DNA of 64,000 nucleotides from Pseudomonas putida (GTDB taxonomy: Bacteria; Pseudomonadota; Gammaproteobacteria; Pseudomonadales; Pseudomonadaceae), in the NCBI RefSeq assembly GCF_028682475.1, contig NZ_JANHLE010000022.1, forward strand, positions 33,825-97,824. Direction: 5' to 3'. Positions 32,146-40,903 of this stretch are shown here, one piece after another (position 1 is the first letter of the stretch; every line of letters begins with the position of its first letter). A program made the position numbers and the translations under genes. The notes below the pieces were generated by a model, which was given only the letters and a program-made list of their open reading frames with translations, did no database searches and was not told the origin of the DNA.

Positions 32146-33444
32146 ATGCCCGATTACGTCAACTGGCTGCGTCATGCTTCGCCTTACATCAACGCCCACC
32201 GGGAATGCACCTTCGTGGTCATGCTGCCCGGTGACGGGGTCGAGCACCCCAATTTCGGCAATATCGTCCACGACCTGGTGCTGCTGCACAGCCTCGGGGT
32301 GCGCCTGGTGCTGGTGCATGGTTCGCGCCCGCAGATCGAAACCCGCCTGGCCAGCCGCGGCCTGACCCCGCACTACCATCGCGGCATGCGCATCACCGAT
32401 GCGGCCACCCTGGAGTGCGTGATCGATGCCGTGGGGCACCTGCGCATTGCCATTGAAGCGCGCCTGTCGATGGACATGGCCGCGTCGCCGATGCAGGGTT
32501 CGCGCTTGCGCGTGGCCTCCGGCAACCTGGTGACCGCGCGGCCGATCGGCGTGCTTGAAGGGGTGGATTATCACCACACCGGTGAAGTACGCCGGGTGGA
32601 CCGCAAAGGTATCAATCGTTTGCTCGATGAGCGTTCCATTGTCCTGCTGTCGCCGCTGGGTTACTCGCCGACCGGCGAGATCTTCAACCTGGCCTGCGAA
32701 GACGTCGCGACCCGTGCCGCCATCGAGCTTGAGGCCGACAAATTGCTGCTGTTCGGCGCCGAACGCGGCCTGATCGACGAGCAAGGGCGGCTGGTGCGGG
32801 AACTGCGCCCGCAACAGGTGCCGGCGCATTTGCAGCGTCTGGGCAGTGATTATCAGGGTGAGTTGCTCGATGCCGCCGCCGAGGCCTGCCGTGGCGGTGT
32901 GGCGCGCAGCCATATCGTCAGCTATGCCGAAGACGGCGCCTTGCTGACCGAGCTTTTCACCCGTGACGGTGGCGGCACCCTGGTGGCCCAGGAGCAGTTC
33001 GAGAAGGTGCGTGAGGCGGCGATCGAGGATGTCGGCGGCCTGCTTGATCTGATCAGTCCGCTGGAAGAGCAGGGCATCCTCGTGCGGCGTTCGCGTGAGG
33101 TGCTGGAGCGTGAGATCGAGCAGTTTAGTGTGGTCGAGCGCGAAGGCATGATCATCGCCTGTGCGGCGCTGTACCCGATTGCCGATTCCGAGGCGGGGGA
33201 ACTGGCGTGTCTGGCGGTCAATCCCGAGTATCGCCATGGCGGTCGCGGTGATGAGCTGCTTGAGCGCATCGAAACGCGGGCGCGCGCGATGGGGCTCAAT
33301 ACCCTGTTCGTGCTGACCACGCGCACGGCGCACTGGTTCAGGGAGCGGGGCTTTGTGCCGAGCGGGGTCGAGCGGCTGCCGGCGGCCAGGGCTTCGCTGT
33401 ACAACTATCAGCGTAATTCGAAGATTTTCGAGAAGGCTTTGTAG
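32146..33444 (+). CDS. argA: N-acetylglutamate synthase ArgA
   Basis: 432 residues from the ATG at 32146 (MPDYVNWLRHASPYINAH), the family start. It makes N-acetylglutamate from glutamate and acetyl-CoA, the first and feedback-inhibited step of arginine synthesis. Residues 1-280 are an amino-acid-kinase fold, which binds arginine (VLVHGSRPQIETRLASRGL). Residues 290-432 are the GNAT acetyltransferase (ELACLAVNPEYRHGGRGDELLERIE, LTTRTAHWFRERGF). The argE-argA pairing suggests shared regulation. Confidence 0.96.
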   Translation: MPDYVNWLRHASPYINAHRECTFVVMLPGDGVEHPNFGNIVHDLVLLHSLGVRLVLVHGSRPQIETRLASRGLTPHYHRGMRITDAATLECVIDAVGHLRIAIEARLSMDMAASPMQGSRLRVASGNLVTARPIGVLEGVDYHHTGEVRRVDRKGINRLLDERSIVLLSPLGYSPTGEIFNLACEDVATRAAIELEADKLLLFGAERGLIDEQGRLVRELRPQQVPAHLQRLGSDYQGELLDAAAEACRGGVARSHIVSYAEDGALLTELFTRDGGGTLVAQEQFEKVREAAIEDVGGLLDLISPLEEQGILVRRSREVLEREIEQFSVVEREGMIIACAALYPIADSEAGELACLAVNPEYRHGGRGDELLERIETRARAMGLNTLFVLTTRTAHWFRERGFVPSGVERLPAARASLYNYQRNSKIFEKAL

Positions 33445-33450
33445 CTTTTG

Positions 33451-33540
33451 GGGCTGCTTTGCAGCCCATCGCCGGCAAAGCCAGCTCCCACAGGGTTTTG
33501 TGTACACCCTCCCATGTGGGAGCTGGCTTTGCCAGCGATG
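33451..33540. repeat. Hairpin and REP pair after argA
   Basis: GGGCTGC/GCAGCCC (33451-33467) is followed by two inverted REP units, 33467-33491 and 33516-33540 (CCGGCAAAGCCAGCTCCCA and TGGGAGCTGGCTTTGCCAG), with a 24-base spacer. Confidence 0.85.
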
Positions 33541-33559
33541 AGGCCCTCAAGGCCCATAC

Positions 33560-33597
33560 AAAAAATGCCGTCGATCACAGAATCGACGGCATTTTTT
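33560..33597. terminator. Bidirectional terminator between argA and spuI
   Basis: AATGCCGTCGAT (33564-33575) and ATCGACGGCATT (33582-33593) form a 12-bp stem flanked by A-run and T-run, so it can end transcripts from both directions. It abuts the spuI stop codon (33597-33599). Confidence 0.9.
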
Positions 33598-34973
33598 TAT
33601 ACGGTATGCAGGTACCAGTTGTACTCAAGGTCGGAGATGGAGTGTTCGAACTCCTCCAGCTCGCTTTCCTTACAGGCCACGAAGATATCGATGTATTTCG
33701 GATCGATGTACTTGGCCAGGATCTCGCTGTCGTCCAGCTCGCGCAGGGCATCACGCAGGTTGTTCGGCAGGCTCTGCTCGTTCTGCTCGTAGGAGTTGCC
33801 TTCGGTCGGCTCGCCCGGTTCGACCTTGTTGGTCAAGCCATGGTGAACACCGGCCAGGACAGCAGCCATCAGCAGGTACGGGTTGGCGTCGGCGCCGGCT
33901 ACGCGGTGCTCGATGCGCACGGCATCCGGTGAGCCGGTCGGTACACGCAGGGCCACGGTACGGTTGTCCAGGCCCCAGCTTGGCGAGTTCGGCACGTAGA
34001 ACTGGGCACCGAAACGGCGATACGAGTTGACGTTCGGGCAGAGGAACGCCATCGACGCCGGTAGGGTCTCGAGCACACCGCCGATCGCGTGACGCAGTGC
34101 GGCGTTCTGCTCGGGATCCTCGCTGGTGAAGATGTTCTTGCCATCTTTGTCCAGCACCGAGATATGGACGTGCAGACCATTACCCGCCTGACCCGGATAG
34201 GGCTTGGCCATGAAGGTGGTGTCCATCTCATGGTCGTAGGCGATGTTCTTGATCAGGCGCTTGAGCAGTACCGCGTAGTCGCAGGCCTTCATCGGGTCGG
34301 CAACGTGGTGCAGGTTGACTTCGAACTGCGCCGGGGCGCTTTCCTTGACGATGGCGTCGGCAGGGATGCCCTGCTCCTTGGCGCCTTCGAGGATGTCCTG
34401 CAGGCAGTCGACGTACTCGTCGAGGTCATCGATCAGGTAAACCTGGGTCGACATCGGACGTTTGCCGGAAATCGGCGAGCGCGGCGGCTGTGGACGGCCG
34501 TTCACGTTTTCCTGGTCGATCAGGTAGAACTCCAGCTCGAACGCGGCGCAGATGGTCAGGCCCATCTCGTCGAACTTGCTCACCACCTGGCGCAGGACTT
34601 CCCGCGGGTCGGCAAAGAACGGCTCGCCTTCAAGTTCGTGCATGGTCATCAGCAGCTGCGCGGTAGGGCGCTTCTGCCAAGGCTCGTTGGACAGGGTGTC
34701 GGGGATTGGATAGCAAATGCGGTCGGCATCGCCGATGTCCAGGCCCAGGCCGGTGCTTTCGACCGTGGAGCCGTTGATATCCAATGCGAAGAGGGAGGCC
34801 GGCAGGTTGATGCCTTTCTCGTAAACCTTGTGGAGGCTGGTGCGCTCGATGCGCTTGCCACGCACCACACCATTCATATCTGCAATCAGAAGGTCAACGT
34901 AGAGAACCTCAGGATGTTCCTTAAGGAACGCGTTCGCTTCGTTAAGCTGAACGGCACGCGGGGGTACCGACAT
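33597..34973 (-). CDS. spuI: Gamma-glutamylpolyamine synthetase (glutamine synthetase-like), SpuI type
   Basis: 458 residues, glutamine-synthetase fold. Family members ligate glutamate to putrescine or other polyamines at ATP cost as the first step of the gamma-glutamyl catabolic route. Motifs: FELEFYLIDQENVNG (metal ligands), FMAKPYPGQAGNGLHVHIS and NSYRRFGAQFYVPNSPSWGLDNRT. AAAGGTG lies upstream of the ATG. It is divergent from a second synthetase with which it shares only the fold. Assignment to SpuI relies on locus context. Confidence 0.9.
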   Translation of the reverse strand: MSVPPRAVQLNEANAFLKEHPEVLYVDLLIADMNGVVRGKRIERTSLHKVYEKGINLPASLFALDINGSTVESTGLGLDIGDADRICYPIPDTLSNEPWQKRPTAQLLMTMHELEGEPFFADPREVLRQVVSKFDEMGLTICAAFELEFYLIDQENVNGRPQPPRSPISGKRPMSTQVYLIDDLDEYVDCLQDILEGAKEQGIPADAIVKESAPAQFEVNLHHVADPMKACDYAVLLKRLIKNIAYDHEMDTTFMAKPYPGQAGNGLHVHISVLDKDGKNIFTSEDPEQNAALRHAIGGVLETLPASMAFLCPNVNSYRRFGAQFYVPNSPSWGLDNRTVALRVPTGSPDAVRIEHRVAGADANPYLLMAAVLAGVHHGLTNKVEPGEPTEGNSYEQNEQSLPNNLRDALRELDDSEILAKYIDPKYIDIFVACKESELEEFEHSISDLEYNWYLHTV

Positions 34974-35554
34974 GATGCAACACCTTTGTTGTTAAAAATA
35001 TCAATCAATGGGGGCTTGCAGCTCCAGTCAATCGGAAAGCCCTACTGAAGTCAAGCCACGCCCATGATGCCCTAAAACGGCCCTCGAGCGGCATTTTTGC
35101 TGCAATTGAGGGCGCAGACAATCGCTGCTTTCGTACGGTATGAGCGATCTTGAGCGGGCCGTGTTCTATTTTTTACGGGGGTGTTGTGTAAAAAAATGAA
35201 CAAGGCTAAGCTCGGTGGCAACCCATAACATCAATAATACCGGGGGTTACATGTCACGCCTGCCGACAACCGGCATCACCCTCTGCCGCGCGCAGATCGG
35301 TTTGCACGCCCTTTACGCGAGCACCTATCGCTGCGCGTCAGTACCCCGTACCCCGGCTGAAATAATTGACGGCGCGGGCAGCCTGCCTGTTGTCGCTGCT
35401 TCTTCGAATACCTTCTGCCTTCACTATAGCGGCCCTCGCCGCGGTATGCCCCTGCGCGGCTTTTGCTTTACCTGGGCGCGGCATCCAGAATGTCTGGGAC
35501 GGCCCACTCCGGGTGTCCTGACGACTGTCCAGACATTTACCTCCTGAGGTATTT
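34974..35554. other. 581-bp divergent intergenic region between spuI and spuB
   Basis: This space must hold the promoters of both synthetase genes. An A/T-rich stretch (about 35160-35240, with a T6 and an A7 run) stands out from the GC-rich background and is a probable promoter zone. I could not find a convincing sigma-54 site or operator. A 98-codon frame starting at ATG 35251 and stopping at 35547, inside the spuB ribosome binding site, is possible but has poor third-position GC bias, so I do not call it a gene. Confidence 0.5.
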
Positions 35555-36913
35555 ATGAGTAGCAACCTCGACCAGCTCACCGATTGGTTGAAAGAACACA
35601 AGATCACCGAAGTCGAGTGCTTGATCAGCGACCTCACCGGTATCACCCGTGGCAAGATTTCTCCAACCAACAAGTTCATTGCCGAAAAAGGCATGCGCCT
35701 GCCCGAGAGTGTCCTGCTGCAGACCGTTACCGGCGACTACGTCGATGACGACATCTATTACGAATTGCTGGACCCGGCCGATATCGACATGATCTGCCGC
35801 CCCGACGAGAACGCGGTGTTTCTCGTGCCTTGGGCCATCGAGCCGACGGCTCAGGTGATCCACGATACCTATGACAAGCAGGGCAATCCGGTCGAGCTGT
35901 CGCCGCGCAACGTGCTCAAGAAGGTGCTGAAACTCTATGCCGACAAGGGCTGGCAGCCGATCGTGGCGCCAGAGATGGAGTTCTACCTGACCAAGCGCTG
36001 CGAAGACCCGGACTTCCCGCTGCAACCGCCGATCGGCCGCTCTGGTCGCCCGGAAACCGGCCGTCAGTCGTTCTCCATCGAAGCGGCCAACGAATTCGAT
36101 CCGCTGTTCGAGGACGTCTACGACTGGTGCGAGCTGCAGAACCTGGACCTGGACACGCTGATCCACGAAGACGGCACCGCGCAGATGGAAATCAACTTCC
36201 GTCACGGTAACGCCCTGGCTCTGGCCGACCAGATCCTGGTGTTCAAGCGCACCATGCGTGAAGCGGCGCTCAAGCACAACGTCGCCGCCACCTTCATGGC
36301 CAAGCCGATGACCGGTGAGCCGGGCAGTGCCATGCACCTGCACCAGAGCATCATCGACGTGCACACCGGCAAGAACATCTTCTCTGATGCCGATGGGCGC
36401 ATGAGCGAGCTGTTCCTCAACCATGTCGGCGGTCTGCAGAAGTTCATCCCGGTGGTGCTGCCGCTGTTTGCCCCGAACGTCAACTCGTTCCGCCGCTTCC
36501 TGCCTGATACCTCGGCGCCGGTGAACGTCGAGTGGGGCGAAGAGAACCGTACCGTCGGTCTGCGCGTACCGGATGCCGGACCACAGAACCGCCGGGTCGA
36601 GAACCGTCTGCCAGGCGCCGACGCCAACCCGTACCTGGCGATCGCCGCCAGCCTGCTGTGTGGCTATATCGGCATGGTCGAGGGCATCAAGCCAAGCGCA
36701 CCGGTCCAGGGCCGTGGTTACGAGCGGCGCAACCTGCGTCTGCCGCTGACCATCGAGGACGCACTGGAGCGCATGGAGAACTGCCAGGCGCTGGAACCGT
36801 ACCTGGGCAAGAAATTCATCACCGGTTACGTCGCCACCAAGCGCGCCGAACATGAAAACTTCAAACGCGTAATCAGCTCCTGGGAACGTGAGTTCCTGCT
36901 GTTTGCGGTCTGA
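35555..36913 (+). CDS. spuB: Gamma-glutamylpolyamine synthetase (glutamine synthetase-like), SpuB type
   Basis: 452 residues; GAGGT just upstream of the ATG. It is a second glutamine-synthetase-like enzyme of the gamma-glutamylation pathway for polyamines. Motifs: APEMEFYLTKRCEDP, FMAKPMTGEPGSAMHLHQSI, FAPNVNSFRRFLPD and NRRVENRLPGADANPYLAIAAS. It is followed by spuC 47 bases on, in line with the spu order of P. aeruginosa. No spuA-type gamma-glutamyl-GABA hydrolase gene precedes it here. Confidence 0.9.
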   Translation: MSSNLDQLTDWLKEHKITEVECLISDLTGITRGKISPTNKFIAEKGMRLPESVLLQTVTGDYVDDDIYYELLDPADIDMICRPDENAVFLVPWAIEPTAQVIHDTYDKQGNPVELSPRNVLKKVLKLYADKGWQPIVAPEMEFYLTKRCEDPDFPLQPPIGRSGRPETGRQSFSIEAANEFDPLFEDVYDWCELQNLDLDTLIHEDGTAQMEINFRHGNALALADQILVFKRTMREAALKHNVAATFMAKPMTGEPGSAMHLHQSIIDVHTGKNIFSDADGRMSELFLNHVGGLQKFIPVVLPLFAPNVNSFRRFLPDTSAPVNVEWGEENRTVGLRVPDAGPQNRRVENRLPGADANPYLAIAASLLCGYIGMVEGIKPSAPVQGRGYERRNLRLPLTIEDALERMENCQALEPYLGKKFITGYVATKRAEHENFKRVISSWEREFLLFAV

Positions 36914-36960
36914 TCAACCCGGAGCCGCAGGACCGCGGCCGTCAGAAAACGGAGAAGCAC

Positions 36961-38319
36961 ATGAGCGTCAACAACCCGCAAACCCGTGAGTGGCAAACCC
37001 TTAGCAGTGAGCATCACCTGGCGCCTTTCAGTGACTATAAACAGCTGAAAGAGAAGGGCCCGCGGATCATCACCAAAGCTGAAGGCGTGCACTTGTGGGA
37101 CAGCGAGGGCAACAAGATCCTCGACGGTATGGCTGGTCTGTGGTGTGTGGCGGTCGGCTACGGTCGTGAAGAGCTGGTTGAGGTCGCAGCCAAGCAGATG
37201 CGTGAGCTGCCGTACTACAACCTGTTCTTCCAGACTGCGCACCCACCGGCGCTGGAACTGGCCAAGGCAGTCTCTGACGTAGCGCCAGAAGGCATGACCC
37301 ATGTGTTCTTCACCGGCTCCGGTTCTGAAGGTAACGACACCAACCTGCGTATGGTCCGCCACTACTGGGCAGTCAAGGGCAAGCCGCAGAAGCAGGTGAT
37401 CATTGGCCGCATCAACGGCTATCACGGCTCCACCGTGGCCGGTGCCGCGCTGGGTGGCATGAGCGGCATGCATGCGCAGAGCGGCACGCTGCCGGGCATC
37501 GTGCACATCCCGCAGCCGTACTGGTTCGGTGAAGGTGGCGACATGACCCCGGACGAGTTCGGTATCTGGGCCGCTGAACAGCTGGAAAAGAAAATCCTCG
37601 AAGTCGGCGAAGACAATGTCGCCGCCTTTATCGCCGAGCCGATCCAGGGCGCTGGCGGCGTGATCATTCCGCCAGACACCTACTGGCCGAAGATCAAGGA
37701 GATCCTCGCCAAGTACGAGATTCTGTTCATTGCTGACGAAGTGATCTGCGGCTTCGGGCGTACCGGCGAGTGGTTCGGCTCCGATTACTACGACCTCAAG
37801 CCTGACCTGATGACCATCGCCAAGGGCCTGACCTCCGGTTACATCCCCATGGGCGGTGTGATCGTGCGTGACGAAGTGGCCAAGGTGGTCAGCGAAGGTG
37901 GTGACTTCAACCACGGCTTCACCTACTCCGGTCACCCGGTGGCCGCCGCTGTGGGCCTGGAAAACCTGCGAATCCTGCGCGACGAGAAAATTGTCGAGCG
38001 GGTCAAAGAGGAAACGGCACCGTATTTGCAAAAGCGTCTGCGCGAGCTGAACGATCACCCGTTGGTGGGCGAAGTACGTGGCCTGGGCATGCTCGGCGCC
38101 ATCGAGCTGGTCAAGGACAAGGCCACCCGTGCCCGTTACGAAGGTCAGGGCGCTGGCATGATCTGCCGCCAGCACTGCTTCGACAACGGTCTGATCATGC
38201 GCGCGGTGGGCGACACCATGATCATTGCACCACCGCTGGTGATCAGCCGCGAAGAGATCGACGAGCTGGTGGAAAAGGCGCGCAAATGCCTGGACTTGAC
38301 GCTCGAAGCGCTGAAATAG
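36961..38319 (+). CDS. spuC: Polyamine (putrescine):pyruvate aminotransferase SpuC
   Basis: 452 residues, class-III PLP aminotransferase. The Schiff-base lysine is K288 in MTIAKGLTSGYIPMGG. FFTGSGSEGNDTNLRMVRHYW, the PLP-phosphate region, and FIADEVICGFGRTGEWFG are hallmark segments. SpuC transfers the amino group of putrescine (and related diamines) to pyruvate, giving gamma-aminobutyraldehyde. It stands between spuB and the polyamine uptake genes, coupling import to catabolism. Confidence 0.94.
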   Translation: MSVNNPQTREWQTLSSEHHLAPFSDYKQLKEKGPRIITKAEGVHLWDSEGNKILDGMAGLWCVAVGYGREELVEVAAKQMRELPYYNLFFQTAHPPALELAKAVSDVAPEGMTHVFFTGSGSEGNDTNLRMVRHYWAVKGKPQKQVIIGRINGYHGSTVAGAALGGMSGMHAQSGTLPGIVHIPQPYWFGEGGDMTPDEFGIWAAEQLEKKILEVGEDNVAAFIAEPIQGAGGVIIPPDTYWPKIKEILAKYEILFIADEVICGFGRTGEWFGSDYYDLKPDLMTIAKGLTSGYIPMGGVIVRDEVAKVVSEGGDFNHGFTYSGHPVAAAVGLENLRILRDEKIVERVKEETAPYLQKRLRELNDHPLVGEVRGLGMLGAIELVKDKATRARYEGQGAGMICRQHCFDNGLIMRAVGDTMIIAPPLVISREEIDELVEKARKCLDLTLEALK

Positions 38320-38402
38320 CCAAGTGCTAGGCTAGCGTAATGGCATCATCGTGTTTCGAGGCGTGCTTTCCTTGAAAGTGCGCCTTGGAACTTGCCAGAC
38401 TA

Positions 38403-38419
38403 GCGACTGTTTCAGTCGC
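38403..38419 (+). other. Hairpin between spuC and spuD
   Basis: GCGACTG (38403-38409), loop TTT and CAGTCGC (38413-38419) form a perfect 7-bp hairpin without a T-run. It lies midway in the 169-bp gap and could be an attenuator, processing site or weak terminator. Confidence 0.35.
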
Positions 38420-38488
38420 CCGAAGCTTGTGCCGTAAAGAGCCGGCCACTGGACAGATGGCTAAATAAAAAATTCTGGAGCATTACGC

Positions 38489-39586
38489 ATGAAGAAATTG
38501 GGCAAGACGTTGTTGGCTATGTCCCTGATGGGCGCCATGGCCAGTGCTGTTCAGGCGGATGACAAAGTGCTGCACGTCTACAACTGGTCCGATTACATCG
38601 CACCGGATACCGTCGCCAACTTCGAGAAGCAGACCGGCATCAAGGTCGTCTACGACGTCTTCGACAGCAACGAAACCCTCGAAGCCAAGTTGCTGGCAGG
38701 CAAGTCCGGCTACGACATCGTCGTACCGTCGAACAACTTCCTGGCCAAACAGATCAAGGCGGGTGTCTATCAGGAGCTCGATCGCTCCAAGCTGCCGAAC
38801 TGGAAAAACCTCGACGAAGACCTGCTCAAGGCCGTTGGCGATGCCAGCGACCCGGGTAACAAATATGCGTTCCCCTACATGTGGGGCTCGATCGGTATCG
38901 GTTACAACCCGGAGAAGGTCAAGGCAGCGCTGGGCGTCGACAAGATCGACTCCTGGGACGTGGTGTTCAAGCCTGAGAACATCGAGAAGCTCAAGAGCTG
39001 CGGCGTAAGCTTCCTCGATGCCCCGACCGAGATGATCCCGGCGGCGCTGCATTACCTGGGCAAGCCTACCAACAGCACGAACAAAGCTGACCTCAAGGCA
39101 GCCGAAGACCTGTTCCTGACGGTTCGTCCTTCGATCGCCTATTTCCACTCCTCCAAGTACATCTCGGACCTGGCCAACGGCAACATTTGCGTGGCCGTGG
39201 GGTACTCGGGTGACCTGGAGCAGTCCAAGGCCCGTGCTCACGAGGCCGGTGACAAGGTCAAGCTGGACTACGTCATTCCGAAAGAAGGCGCCGGTACCTT
39301 CTACGACATGGTTGCCATCCCGAAAGACGCAGCCAACGTTGATGCTGCCTACAAGTTCATGGACTTCCTGATGCAGCCGGAAGTCATGGCCGGTATCACC
39401 AACGCCGTGCGCTTCCCGAACGGCAACAAGGCGGCTACCCCGCTGGTGGAGAAAGACATCTCGGGTGATCCGAGCATCTATCCACCGGCTGATGTGAAGA
39501 AGCTGCTGTACGCCATTGCTGACCCGGGTGCTAAAGCCCAACGCGAGATCACTCGCAGCTGGACCAAGATCAAGTCGGGCAAATAA
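38489..39586 (+). CDS. spuD: Polyamine ABC transporter binding protein SpuD (putrescine type)
   Basis: 365 residues with signal peptide (MKKLGKTLLAMSLMGAMASAVQA). The PotD/PotF binding-protein core begins DDKVLHVYNWSDYIAPDTVANFEKQTGIKVVYDVFDS. KYISDLANGNICVAVGYSGD is a conserved hinge and ligand region. In P. aeruginosa SpuD prefers putrescine and SpuE spermidine; that preference is inferred here from gene order. A 10-bp stem-loop separates it from its paralogue spuE. Confidence 0.93.
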   Translation: MKKLGKTLLAMSLMGAMASAVQADDKVLHVYNWSDYIAPDTVANFEKQTGIKVVYDVFDSNETLEAKLLAGKSGYDIVVPSNNFLAKQIKAGVYQELDRSKLPNWKNLDEDLLKAVGDASDPGNKYAFPYMWGSIGIGYNPEKVKAALGVDKIDSWDVVFKPENIEKLKSCGVSFLDAPTEMIPAALHYLGKPTNSTNKADLKAAEDLFLTVRPSIAYFHSSKYISDLANGNICVAVGYSGDLEQSKARAHEAGDKVKLDYVIPKEGAGTFYDMVAIPKDAANVDAAYKFMDFLMQPEVMAGITNAVRFPNGNKAATPLVEKDISGDPSIYPPADVKKLLYAIADPGAKAQREITRSWTKIKSGK

Positions 39587-39597
39587 GCCCGATTCAC

Positions 39598-39625
39598 CCT
39601 GGGCGTGGTGCTAATCACGCCCAGG
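39598..39625 (+). other. Stem-loop between spuD and spuE
   Basis: CCTGGGCGTG (39598-39607) and CACGCCCAGG (39616-39625) form a perfect 10-bp stem with an 8-base loop, 12 bases after the spuD stop. There is no T-run, so it fits a 3'-end stabiliser or partial terminator. Such structures can raise the level of a binding-protein message over the membrane genes. Confidence 0.6.
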
Positions 39626-39749
39626 ATCGCGGAAAGTGGCAAATTGTTTTTGCGACATGCGTGTATCGAAGGTAAGTTGCGCGCCGGTTTGGTTATCGGG
39701 CAGGGATTTCTGCCGTATGACTCGGGCACTTTTGTAGAGGACCTCTCAC

Positions 39750-40844
39750 TTGTCTAATTCTCTATTTCGCAAGGCCATGCTGGCTGGAGCGGGTCTGACG
39801 CTGGCGATCAGCGTCCAAGCGGCGCCCACGGTGCACATTTACAACTGGTCGGACTACATCGGCCAGACGACACTCGCGGATTTTGAAAAAGCCACCGGGA
39901 TCAAACCGGTGCAGGATGTCTTTGACTCCAATGAAACCCTGGAAGGCAAACTGCTGGCCGGTCGTACCGGCTATGACGTGGTCGTGCCGTCCAACCATTT
40001 CCTCGGCAAGCAGATCAAGGCGGGCGCGTTCCAGAAGCTCGACAAGTCGCTGCTGCCGAACTATTCGAACCTCGACCCGGCGCTGATGAAGCGCCTGGAG
40101 AAGAACGATCCGGGCAACCAGTACGCCGTCCCCTACCTGTGGGGCACCAATGGCATCGGCTACAACGTCGAGAAGGTCAAGGCGGCGCTGGGCACCGACA
40201 CGATCGATTCCTGGGCCATGCTGTTCGAGCCGGAAAACATCAAGAAGCTCTCCAAGTGCGGTGTCGCCTTCCTCGACTCGGCTGACGAGATGCTCCCGGC
40301 AGTGCTGAACTATATGGGCCGCAACCCCAACAGCACCGATCCCAAGGACTACGCCGACGCCGAGAAGAAGTTGCTGGCGGTGCGTCCTTACGTGACCTAC
40401 TTCCACTCGTCCAAGTACATCTCGGACCTGGCCAATGGCGACATCTGCGTGGCCGCCGGTTTCTCCGGCGATGTGTTCCAGGCCAAATCCCGTGCCGAAG
40501 AAGCCGGCAAGGGCGTGGACGTGGCCTATGTGATTCCCAAAGAAGGCGGCAACCTCTGGTTCGACATGCTGGCGATCCCCAAGGATTCGACCAATGTCAA
40601 AGAGGCTCATGCCTTCATCAACTATTTGCTGCAGCCTGAGGTCATTGCCCAGGTCAGCGATTACGTCGGTTATGCCAACCCGAACCCCAAGGCTGGCGAT
40701 CTGATGGATCAGAGCGTGCGAACCGACGCAGCGGTTTATCCACCGCAAGAAGTGCTGGACAAGTTGTACGTCAACTCGGAGCTACCTCCCAAGGTGCAAC
40801 GTTTGATGACCCGTAGCTGGACCAAGATCAAGTCGGGCAAGTAA
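39750..40844 (+). CDS. spuE: Polyamine ABC transporter binding protein SpuE (spermidine type)
   Basis: 364 residues from a TTG start at 39750 with AGAGGA 9 bases upstream. The signal peptide (residues about 1-25, SLFRKAMLAGAGLTLAISVQA) is intact only with this start. The core, APTVHIYNWSDYIGQTTLADFEKATGIKPVQDVFDS, closely parallels spuD, and both proteins end in RSWTKIKSGK. This shows a tandem duplication. Its probable ligand is spermidine by analogy with P. aeruginosa SpuE. Confidence 0.93.
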   Translation: MSNSLFRKAMLAGAGLTLAISVQAAPTVHIYNWSDYIGQTTLADFEKATGIKPVQDVFDSNETLEGKLLAGRTGYDVVVPSNHFLGKQIKAGAFQKLDKSLLPNYSNLDPALMKRLEKNDPGNQYAVPYLWGTNGIGYNVEKVKAALGTDTIDSWAMLFEPENIKKLSKCGVAFLDSADEMLPAVLNYMGRNPNSTDPKDYADAEKKLLAVRPYVTYFHSSKYISDLANGDICVAAGFSGDVFQAKSRAEEAGKGVDVAYVIPKEGGNLWFDMLAIPKDSTNVKEAHAFINYLLQPEVIAQVSDYVGYANPNPKAGDLMDQSVRTDAAVYPPQEVLDKLYVNSELPPKVQRLMTRSWTKIKSGK

Positions 40845-40903
40845 AAATCCAGAGTCCGTCACGGCAGGGGCGGACGCAAAAAATCTTGTTGGGAGTTTCA
40901 CAA

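Noticed and set aside
34974..35554. Sigma-54 promoter for the divergent polyamine synthetase genes
   Set aside because: TGGCA near 35217 has no GC dinucleotide at the required spacing.
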